Shown here piece after piece: positions 57,531-64,000 of a stretch of 64,000 nucleotides of DNA (positions are counted from its first letter, which is position 1; each line of letters opens with the position of its first letter). Under the pieces are notes generated by a model. It saw only the letters and a list, made by a program, of their open reading frames with translations, did no database searches and had not been told where the DNA came from. This DNA comes from Shewanella glacialipiscicola (GTDB taxonomy: Bacteria > Pseudomonadota > Gammaproteobacteria > Enterobacterales > Shewanellaceae): NCBI RefSeq assembly GCF_023283485.1, contig NZ_JAKILU010000007.1:113343-177342 (forward strand). The letters are read 5' to 3'. Position numbers and translations under genes: made by a program.

Positions 57531-59102
57531 TTAAGCCACTTTGGTCTCAGCGATTTCTTCATCACTATGGCGAATTAAGTAATCAAATGCGCCCAATGAT
57601 GCATTTGCGCCGCTGCCCATGGCAATAATAATTTGCTTGAAAGGGGAGTCAGTGACATCACCTGCGGCAAAAATACCTGGAACAGAAGTTTGTCCGCGTG
57701 CATCAACAATAATTTCGCCCCTTGGGGTTAAATCAATGGTGCCTTTCAACCATTCCGCATTGGGTACTAAACCAATTTGTACGAAGATACCTGCAAGTGC
57801 TACATGGTGGCTATTACCTGTTGCTCTGTCTGTGTAGTTCAGGCCATTCACTCGGGAGCCATCGCCAGTCACTTCAGTGGTCATCGCTTGGGTAATAATA
57901 GTAATGTTCCCCATAGAAGCCGCTTTACGTTGCAGTACATCGTCGGCGCGTAGGGTTTTATCAAACTCCAGTACCGTCACGTGCTCGACAATATTCGCTA
58001 AATCGATAGCAGCTTCGATACCTGAGTTACCGCCGCCAATCACAGCTACGCGTTTGCCTTTAAATAACGGGCCATCGCAATGTGGGCAATAAGCCACGCC
58101 TTTGCCGCGGTATTCTTTCTCACCGGGGACGTTCATTTCACGCCAGCGGGCACCTGTGGCCAATAATATAGTACGGCTACGTAATTTAGCGCCGCTTGCT
58201 AACTCAAGTTCAAACAAACCGTCAGTGCCTAATGACACGGCTTTCTGGTTGTCCATGATGTCAACTTCGTAGTCTCTTACATGGGCTTCAAGATTTGCTA
58301 CAAGCTTTGGACCTTCAGTCGATTTGACTGATATAAAGTTTTCAATACCTACCGTTTCAGCCACTTGTCCGCCAAACTTGTCAGCAACAATACCAGTACG
58401 TAAGCCTTTACGCGCCGCATAAATAGCCGCTGCAGCACCGGCTGGGCCACCGCCAACCACTAATACTTCAAACGGGGCTTTTTCAGCAATTTCATCAGCC
58501 TTACGGCTGGCGGCATTGGTGTCGAGTTTATTCAAAATCTCGCCAATACTGATGCGACCTGCAGCAAACACTTCGCCGTTTAAGTAGACAGATGGTACAG
58601 CCATGATGTTGCGGCTATTCACTTCGTCTTGGAACAAAGCGCCGTCAATCATCACGTTAGTGATATTTGGGTTGATTGCGGCCATCATATTCAGTGCCTG
58701 AATGACATCAGGGCAGTTTTGGCAGGTCAGAGATACGTAAGTCTCAAAGGCATATTTGCCGGGCAGATCGCGGATCTGCTGGATAATCTCATCGCTGAGT
58801 TTAATTGGGTGTCCACCTGTGTGCAGTAAGGCCAGCACAAGTGAAGTAAATTCGTGACCCATAGGCAGACCAGCAAAACTAATTTGCGTATTAATCTGTG
58901 GGTTTATCACTGTCATTGCTGGGGTGCGTTCGCCCTGAATTTCTTTCAGGCTCACCAAAGAAGAAAGGCTGACAATGTCTTGCGCTAAACTTTTTAATTC
59001 TTGAGATTTTTTAGACTCGTCTGCAGACACGACAAGTTCAACTGGTCTCTTGAGGTTTTGCAGATAGGTTTGCAGTTGATTTTTTAAATTCGCATCTAAC
59101 AT
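57531..59102 (-). CDS. ahpF: Alkyl hydroperoxide reductase subunit F
   Basis: The flavoprotein that reduces AhpC with NADH. The 523-residue protein has an N-terminal domain with a redox CQNC (127-130), an FAD-binding [19 protein letters not shown] segment, a second redox CPHC (339-342) and an NAD-binding [16 protein letters not shown]. The ATG at 59102 has GGAG seven bases before it; an upstream extension to 59159 is not supported. It lies downstream of ahpC, with a 162-base structured gap. Confidence 0.97.
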   Translation of the reverse strand: MLDANLKNQLQTYLQNLKRPVELVVSADESKKSQELKSLAQDIVSLSSLVSLKEIQGERTPAMTVINPQINTQISFAGLPMGHEFTSLVLALLHTGGHPIKLSDEIIQQIRDLPGKYAFETYVSLTCQNCPDVIQALNMMAAINPNITNVMIDGALFQDEVNSRNIMAVPSVYLNGEVFAAGRISIGEILNKLDTNAASRKADEIAEKAPFEVLVVGGGPAGAAAAIYAARKGLRTGIVADKFGGQVAETVGIENFISVKSTEGPKLVANLEAHVRDYEVDIMDNQKAVSLGTDGLFELELASGAKLRSRTILLATGARWREMNVPGEKEYRGKGVAYCPHCDGPLFKGKRVAVIGGGNSGIEAAIDLANIVEHVTVLEFDKTLRADDVLQRKAASMGNITIITQAMTTEVTGDGSRVNGLNYTDRATGNSHHVALAGIFVQIGLVPNAEWLKGTIDLTPRGEIIVDARGQTSVPGIFAAGDVTDSPFKQIIIAMGSGANASLGAFDYLIRHSDEEIAETKVA

Positions 59103-59142
59103 GTGATGACTCCAAAATGACTTAAAAGGGAGATATATAGAG

Positions 59143-59241
59143 CGCCAGTCTAGGCCCATGCAGGGGCGGGCTTAGTCCTTTGCTATGTGGCGTTGCAGTT
59201 TCGGGGTGCAACGCCACTTAGCTCAGGATGCTAGACTGGCG
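59143..59241 (-). ncRNA. Three-way-junction RNA structure between ahpC and ahpF
   Basis: An outer stem, CGCCAGTCTAG (59143-59153) with CTAGACTGGCG (59231-59241), encloses two hairpins: GTGGCGTTGCA (59187-59197) with TGCAACGCCAC (59207-59217), and a shorter AGGCCC/GGGCTT stem near 59152-59173. The complementarity is exact in the two main stems. It lies 23 bases after the ahpC stop and 40 before the ahpF start, so it may stop, pause or process the transcript. No known RNA family comes to mind. Confidence 0.6.
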
Positions 59242-59264
59242 GGGTTGACGCTTTGCAGACTAAA

Positions 59265-59834
59265 TTAGATTTTGCCAACTAGGTCTAAAGATGGTGCTAA
59301 TGTTTCGTCACCTGGTTGCCATTTAGCTGGGCAAACTTCACCATCGTGAGTCGCAACATATTGAGCAGCTTGAATTTTACGAACTAGCTCTTGAGCGCTA
59401 CGGCCAATACCTAAATCGTGAACTTCGCTAACCTTGATTTGGCCTTCTGGGTTAATAACAAAAGTACCACGCAGTGCTAAACCGTCTTCTTCTATCATCA
59501 CGCCGAAGTTACGGCTGATAGTGCCTGTTGGGTCAGCCAGCATTGGGAAGTTAATTTTCTTGATGGTGTCTGACGTGTCATGCCATGCTTTGTGAGTGAA
59601 GTGCGTGTCAGTAGAGACTGAGTAAACTTCAACACCCATACCTTGTAGCTTTTCGTAGTAATCAGCCATGTCGCCTAATTCAGTTGGGCAAACAAAGGTA
59701 AAGTCAGCAGGGTAGAAGAATACCACTGACCATTTACCTAACAGGTCTTGCTCTGTCACTGGAACGAATTCACCATTGTGAAACGCAGTGGCTTTGAATG
59801 GTTTGATTGTGCTGTTGATAATTGATTGAGTCAT
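59265..59834 (-). CDS. ahpC: Alkyl hydroperoxide reductase subunit C (2-Cys peroxiredoxin)
   Basis: Reduces hydrogen and organic peroxides. The 189-residue protein has the peroxidatic Cys in TFVCPTEL (C49) and the resolving Cys in EVCPAKW (C168), the typical 2-Cys layout. The ATG at 59834 has GGAAG eight bases upstream; further upstream codons are not conserved. It is followed by ahpF, which reduces it. I looked for an OxyR site upstream and did not find one I would call. Confidence 0.97.
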   Translation of the reverse strand: MTQSIINSTIKPFKATAFHNGEFVPVTEQDLLGKWSVVFFYPADFTFVCPTELGDMADYYEKLQGMGVEVYSVSTDTHFTHKAWHDTSDTIKKINFPMLADPTGTISRNFGVMIEEDGLALRGTFVINPEGQIKVSEVHDLGIGRSAQELVRKIQAAQYVATHDGEVCPAKWQPGDETLAPSLDLVGKI

Positions 59835-60104
59835 TTTTATGCTTCCATATAGTTGATGATTGCTTAAGTTCATAACGAGGACGTTTGCTTGCGTCCTGTC
59901 GATGTGAAGCATACTACCGACTCGCTAATAATTAAGATAACGGATAAAAGCTATCATTCTAATCGGTTTAATAGAATACAAGTGAGATCTGGCCGGGCTC
60001 AATCGGTTTATCACGCCCACTGCAGGTTTGGTGTGATTGGGGTTGCTCAGGGTTTTAGGTGAATGCTTATCTGTGAAGGATTTGAGATAAATTTCAGGTA
60101 TAAA

Positions 60105-60129
60105 AAAGGGATATCTATGATATCCCTTT
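60105..60129 (-). terminator. Rho-independent terminator after the M17 aminopeptidase
   Basis: AAAGGGATATC (60105-60115), TAT, GATATCCCTTT (60119-60129), with six T on the minus strand side, 66 bases after the aminopeptidase stop. Confidence 0.88.
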
Positions 60130-60194
60130 AAACATAAATTCAATTAGAGCAAGACAATTTTACAAATGCTTAGGTGCTGGCAAGCTAAATGTGA

Positions 60195-61727
60195 TTACTG
60201 AGTCTTAGGCTGAGTTAGCCAAGTGCTGAGTAAACGTACGCCATAACCTGTTGCGCCAGCTGGCACTACGGCGGTATCGGTGGCGGTTAACGCATTACCC
60301 GCGATATCAAGGTGTGCCCAAGGTTGTTCGCCCGCAAAGCGTTTTAAAAACATCGCTGCAGAAGAAGCGCCAGCACTTCCTTCTTTACCGGTATTTTTTA
60401 GATCCGCGATCGTGGATTTAAGCTCATCAGCGTAGGCTTGATCTAACGGTAAACGCCATACTTTTTCATCAACCTGTTGTCCTGCATAGGTTAACTCTTT
60501 GACTAAGGTCTCTGAATCGGTAAACAATCCCGCATACACGCTGCCAAGTGCGCCGACTTTAGAGCCAGTTAACGTCGCGACATCAATGATAATCGAGGGG
60601 TTGTAGTGTTCTCGGGCATACCAGAGGCCATCGGCCAACACTAAACGACCCTCTGCATCGGTATTGAGCACTTCAACGGTAAGCCCTTGGGCCGTTTTAA
60701 TCACATCCCCAGGGATCATCGCATGGCCGGATATCATGTTCTCTGCCATGGGCATAATTGCCACAACGTTGACCGCTGCCTTTTGAATCGCCATGGCTTT
60801 AATGGTGCCAAGTACCGTCGCCGCGCCCGCCATATCTGACTTCATCCGTGCGATTGAAGTGCCCGTTGCTTTGATATTGTAACCGCCCGAGTCAAAGGTA
60901 ATGCCTTTGCCGACCAGTGCAATTGGCGCGTCTTTACTACCTGGCCAATGGGCGACGACTAACTTAGGTGGGCGCTCACTGCCTTTACCCACCGCAGCTA
61001 AAGCGCCTAGTTGTAAGCGTTCGATATCTTTGGCTTCTAATACTGTGACTTTAACGCCGAGGGATTTAAGTTTTCTGGCTTCATTGGCAAAGCTATCGGG
61101 ATACATAATGCCAGCAGGTGCGTTGGTTAAGTCGCGGGCTAAAAACACGCCTTCTTCAACCGCTTGTAAGTTTTTGTGGCGTTTCTGGTTGGCGCTTAAA
61201 TCATCGACGGCAATTTGATAGTTTTTTTGCTTATGGGTACTGGCTTTAAACTGAGTGTAACGGTAGCTACGTAGCTCTATACCATGGGCAAGCTCAGCAG
61301 CAAATAGTGGCGCGGCCGTTAAGCCTTGGGTAAATATACGCACCGTGGCCTGCGGAACAGTATCGAGTTTTGCAGCAATATTGCCCCCAATAGTATTAAT
61401 GGAGCCTGGGGTTAAGATTTTTGCATCGCCAATGCCTACCAGTAATATCCGTTTAGCATCGATTTCGCTCGGTACTAAAATCTCGAGGGTTTCTCCCTGC
61501 TTACCGGAAAAAATATTATCCGCAGTCGCAAGGTTTAGTTGGTCTTGGGTCGACTGAGGTAAAAGGTCGATACCATAGGTGGTTGAATCAGCACTTTGGA
61601 ATAGCACTAAGGTATCTGAGTTCAGTGAGCTACGAGTGTCAAAACTAAAAATTTCGGCGTTAGCATTGAGAGGATTAAGGCACGCCAGAGCCATAACGCT
61701 TAACATAAATTTGTGCTTATTTTTCAT
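60195..61727 (-). CDS. Exported M17-family leucyl aminopeptidase
   Basis: A 510-residue metallo-aminopeptidase. Catalytic motifs of the family are present: KGITFDSGGYNIK (metal-binding Asp and Lys) and NTDAEGRLVLADGL. Unlike cytoplasmic PepA, it begins with a signal peptide (MKNKHKFMLSVMALACLNPLNANA), so it should act in the periplasm or outside and trim peptides. The ATG at 61727 has GAG seven bases before it. It stands alone with its own terminator. Confidence 0.88.
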   Translation of the reverse strand: MKNKHKFMLSVMALACLNPLNANAEIFSFDTRSSLNSDTLVLFQSADSTTYGIDLLPQSTQDQLNLATADNIFSGKQGETLEILVPSEIDAKRILLVGIGDAKILTPGSINTIGGNIAAKLDTVPQATVRIFTQGLTAAPLFAAELAHGIELRSYRYTQFKASTHKQKNYQIAVDDLSANQKRHKNLQAVEEGVFLARDLTNAPAGIMYPDSFANEARKLKSLGVKVTVLEAKDIERLQLGALAAVGKGSERPPKLVVAHWPGSKDAPIALVGKGITFDSGGYNIKATGTSIARMKSDMAGAATVLGTIKAMAIQKAAVNVVAIMPMAENMISGHAMIPGDVIKTAQGLTVEVLNTDAEGRLVLADGLWYAREHYNPSIIIDVATLTGSKVGALGSVYAGLFTDSETLVKELTYAGQQVDEKVWRLPLDQAYADELKSTIADLKNTGKEGSAGASSAAMFLKRFAGEQPWAHLDIAGNALTATDTAVVPAGATGYGVRLLSTWLTQPKTQ

Positions 61728-61815
61728 GGTACAACTCATATCATTGGAGTGTGAGAAGAATATCAAAGCTCAGCCTTAGGGTTAACTAATTTAAGCTATT
61801 TGGCTGAGATTAAGA

Positions 61816-62559
61816 TTAAATCCAAGGCCCAAACCGCGTTAACGATCGCTCAAGGGCAAAGCCTAATTGCTGGGATAACGATTGGGCATTGCTTTTAAGG
61901 GCTGATGTACCTAAAAGCTGGGGTGTTTGGCTAGCAAAAATTACCCAATTACCGCCGCCCGTAAGGCAGGCGTCAACATGGGCAAAGTGCTGTTGTAAGT
62001 TGGCTAATAATTCGCGATTTTGGCTATGCTCTTTCCAGCAGTTCAGCACTAAATAACCGTTGGGTTTGATGAGGTTAGTGCATTGCTCTAGGAATACTGG
62101 CGAAAGCTGTCCTGCTTCGACTCCTTTAGCTGTGTAGACATCGGCAAAAATCACATCGACTTTTTTATGCTCGCCAGCGGCTAAAAATGCGATGGCATCA
62201 TCATTGATAAGATTCAGCTTTTTACCTATGGGGAGTTGGAAGTAGCGTTTAGCTAACTCGATAACTGCTGGGCGTAATTCCACCGCCGTTAACTTTATGG
62301 CTGCGTCGAAATTGCGTAGAGAGTGAATAATTGAGCCACCACCTAAGCCTAAAATGATAGCGCTCTTGGGCTTACAAAATAGCAAAACCAACAACATGGC
62401 TTGTACATAAGTATGTTGGGGGATATGTGGCGCAGCTTTTAAAATTTTACTCTGCTCATCATTATCCCCAAAGGACAGGATCCGTGAGTCGTCATAATCG
62501 ATTACGCGAATTGGGCCTAATTCATCTTGAGTTTCATATAAGAGGGTAGAATCAACCAT
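61816..62559 (-). CDS. Spermidine-synthase-like (SpeE-like) protein
   Basis: A 247-residue Rossmann protein with LGLGGGSIIHSLRNF (about 70-84), an acidic VELRPAVIELAKRYF strand end, NDDAIAF and FADVYTAKG. It lacks the DxxDP stretch expected of true aminopropyltransferases, so the substrate is open. It is a second SpeE-like gene in this window, unrelated in layout to the membrane-bound one at 1720-3444. It is divergent from the MscS gene. Confidence 0.72.
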   Translation of the reverse strand: MVDSTLLYETQDELGPIRVIDYDDSRILSFGDNDEQSKILKAAPHIPQHTYVQAMLLVLLFCKPKSAIILGLGGGSIIHSLRNFDAAIKLTAVELRPAVIELAKRYFQLPIGKKLNLINDDAIAFLAAGEHKKVDVIFADVYTAKGVEAGQLSPVFLEQCTNLIKPNGYLVLNCWKEHSQNRELLANLQQHFAHVDACLTGGGNWVIFASQTPQLLGTSALKSNAQSLSQQLGFALERSLTRFGPWI

Positions 62560-62664
62560 ATTGAATCAAATACTCGGTTTTGCTGCATGGCTTGTTTGCG
62601 TGTGCTATAACTCAGCGCGCAAAAAAGTTAGAATTCAGACAGTTTAGTTAATTGAGCGGCTATT

Positions 62665-63210
62665 ATGACAAATCAAATCCTGCTTGCCTGTATTTATCTT
62701 GCTGTGTTTCTCTTTTTACAGCGTGCATTAACCCATTGGGTGCGCAAACTTGCGCAAATGAAGCAGGTAAGTGTAACGCGCACCAGTTTAGTCACGCGGT
62801 TTATCTCTTATGTGATGTTCTTTATTACACTATCACTGATGGCGGTCTCTTTAGGGCTTGGCTATCAGGATGTATCGCTATTTGTTTCCTCTGCTTTTGC
62901 GGTCATGGGCGTGGCGTTAGTGGCGCAGTGGTCCATATTAAGTAACTTAACGGCAGGTGTACTGATTTTCTTTGTATTCCCTTACCGCATAGGTGAACGT
63001 ATTAAGGTGGTTGATAAGGATGAGGACATCAGCGGCGTTATTGTTGAAATCGCTTTATTCCATGTACTCATCCACCGCGATAACGGCGATATGGTGACTT
63101 ACCCTAATAACTTGATGTTGCAAAAGGCGGTACTAAAGCTAGCCGATCAAACTCCATTAGCTCAGCGGCAAGCTCAGTCAGACAGTAAAAAACGCTTTGA
63201 CCCAGAATAA
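62665..63210 (+). CDS. Small MscS-family mechanosensitive channel
   Basis: A 181-residue protein with about three transmembrane helices (including the pore-lining SAFAVMGVALVAQWSILSNL, about 76-95) and a short beta domain (GVIVEIALFHVLIHRDNGDMVTYPNNLM). It is much shorter than E. coli MscS (286), missing the C-terminal alpha/beta part. It should open under hypo-osmotic stress. Confidence 0.85.
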   Translation: MTNQILLACIYLAVFLFLQRALTHWVRKLAQMKQVSVTRTSLVTRFISYVMFFITLSLMAVSLGLGYQDVSLFVSSAFAVMGVALVAQWSILSNLTAGVLIFFVFPYRIGERIKVVDKDEDISGVIVEIALFHVLIHRDNGDMVTYPNNLMLQKAVLKLADQTPLAQRQAQSDSKKRFDPE

Positions 63211-63652
63211 CCGGCAATCTTTCGCACATCTTGATAGTGTATCTACCTAGCTGTGAATGTGTGAACTTGCCTTGATTCATAACATGAGGTTGGGCTCATC
63301 AGTTATGACCTTCACCTTTATACCTACTTCTTCTACTTCCTCTTCTTTATATAGCTAGTTATCCAATGATGAAGTCATAACGTGCGTTTGGCTTATCCAT
63401 GTCACTTTCTTTGACATGGCCTGTTTGCAGTATGACAAATGCCGACTTAAATCGATTCACAGGCATTAAGTAGCGGTTTTATCCCAAATAGTATTACTCA
63501 TAGCTACATGACTTGAGTCATCAACGTACTTATTCACCATAATTAATAAGCCAAAGCTGCTGGTTTTGTGGGTAAGTCTGGGGGTAAGTTGTGGGTAGGG
63601 TGTGGCTAGTGTAGATATCGGTAATTAACGGTTAATTTAGTGAAAAAAGGGG
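63211..63652. other. Intergenic region upstream of the rrn promoters
   Basis: 442 bases, A/T-rich. The last 25 bases before the -35 (AATTAACGGTTAATTTAG in particular) have the composition of an UP element. Fis sites are likely here but I cannot place them. Confidence 0.5.
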
Positions 63653-63680
63653 TTGCACAAAATCTCCTGCTGCCTATAAT
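63653..63680 (+). promoter_or_regulatory. rrn promoter P1
   Basis: TTGCAC (63653-63658), 16 bases, TATAAT (63675-63680), then a G/C-rich discriminator (GCGCATCC). An A/T-rich UP-like stretch lies just upstream. This is the arrangement of strong ribosomal RNA promoters. Confidence 0.88.
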
Positions 63681-63788
63681 GCGCATCCACTGACACGGCG
63701 ATGCGCGTAAGCGATACGGCGAGTGAGGTTGAATTGAGCAGGTTTTGAACAGTAAATTCAACAGCATCAAGAAGTTGTAAAAAACTCC

Positions 63789-63816
63789 TTGACGCACAAT
63801 GGGAAATGCGTAGAAT
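63789..63816 (+). promoter_or_regulatory. rrn promoter P2
   Basis: TTGACG (63789-63794), 16 bases, TAGAAT (63811-63816), then a G/C-rich start region. It is 136 bases downstream of P1, like the tandem rrn promoters of enteric bacteria. Confidence 0.88.
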
Positions 63817-63822
63817 ACGCAG

Positions 63823-64000
63823 CCCTAGCCACCTGGAAGCATTTGATGCTCAGCGTGGTACTCACGTTCTCTGATGAGATTGAGTTGCTCTTTAACAATA
63901 TAAAACAAGAAATCTGTGTGGACACTCACAGGTGTTGAGTTAATCGAAACTGCCTAGCCTTCGGGTTGGCAGTCAAAAATTTAAATCAATGTAACAATGA
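63823..64000 (+). other. 5' leader of a ribosomal RNA operon, 16S gene outside window
   Basis: After boxA the text ACAAGAAATCTGTGTGGACACTC and a CTGCC/GGCAG hairpin (63950-63973) match the RNase III-processed leader that precedes 16S rRNA in gammaproteobacteria. The window stops before the 16S gene starts, so no rRNA gene is claimed. Confidence 0.8.
63854..63898 (+). promoter_or_regulatory. rrn antitermination boxB and boxA
   Basis: A small CGTG/CACG hairpin (63854-63866) is followed by TGCTCTTTAACAA (63886-63898), matching the Nus-factor boxA of ribosomal RNA leaders. Together they make the transcript resist Rho. Confidence 0.88.

Noticed and set aside
59835..59990. Possible OxyR site before ahpC (CTAT and ATAG tetramers near 59951-59974)
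   Set aside because: The tetramers are in the wrong order and spacing for the ATAG-N7-CTAT-N7-ATAG-N7-CTAT pattern.
61816..62559. True spermidine synthase (speE)
   Set aside because: The aminopropyltransferase substrate motif is missing and no speD lies nearby; only the fold is supported.
1..64000. CRISPR arrays, prophage or tRNA genes
   Set aside because: No regularly spaced direct repeats, no phage structural genes and no tRNA-like cloverleaf were noticed on either strand.

Overview
The window looks like chromosomal DNA of a marine or aquatic gammaproteobacterium, most likely Shewanella. The indications are moderate GC, a run of gene neighbourhoods typical of that order (xerD-dsbC-recJ, srmB facing trmN6, tkt-epd-pgk-fba beside metK, NhaD), a split-Soret cytochrome c, and a gamma-type rrn promoter and leader at the right edge. 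The genus call is inference from gene content; no rRNA gene lies inside the window.

Layout. 1-5345 (minus): a YjfIJKL-like envelope operon made of a lipoprotein, a double DUF350 membrane protein, a membrane-anchored spermidine-synthase-like protein, a DUF2170 protein, a PspA/IM30 protein and a DUF2491-like protein that runs off the edge. 5582-9519 (plus): glnE and a GAF-GGDEF diguanylate cyclase. 9597-11693: an SbtA-like permease divergent from a LysR regulator. 11775-14279: zapE and an M14 peptidase. 14338-15750: a decayed IS4-family element. 15791-19860: two GNAT acetyltransferases, a DAACS symporter, a META lipoprotein and two small unknown genes. 20108-26390 (minus): an accessory operon of a FecBCD-type ABC importer, a SAM methyltransferase, a TonB receptor and a single-domain TrmO-like protein. 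It is preceded by a near-perfect ModE operator, so it is a candidate molybdate/tungstate (or Mo-chelate) uptake system. 26743-34083: metK (with met boxes), tkt, epd, pgk and class II fba. 34288-36739: a DUF481 outer-membrane protein and NhaD. 36805-39873: a lipoprotein and split-Soret cytochrome pair divergent from a ToxR/ToxS-like membrane regulator pair. 39973-44470: an unknown membrane protein, a degenerate-GGDEF sensor and a radical SAM protein. 44684-49092: an RND efflux pump. 49483-53640: srmB, trmN6 and brnQ. 53756-57344: xerD, dsbC and recJ. 57531-59834: ahpC-ahpF with a structured intercistronic region. 60195-63210: an exported M17 aminopeptidase, a SpeE-like protein and an MscS channel. 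63653-64000: tandem rrn promoters, boxB/boxA and leader, ending before 16S.

How the genes work together. Most of the window is core metabolism and maintenance: nitrogen control, SAM synthesis, glycolysis and pentose phosphate, recombination and repair, disulfide isomerisation, peroxide defence. The parts that look least described are the ModE-preceded TonB/ABC/methyltransferase/TrmO-like operon, the PspA-polyamine-synthase-DUF350 operon with its repeated GACATA-N-TATGTC operator-like palindrome, the ToxR/ToxS-like pair beside the split-Soret cytochrome, and a three-way-junction RNA between ahpC and ahpF.
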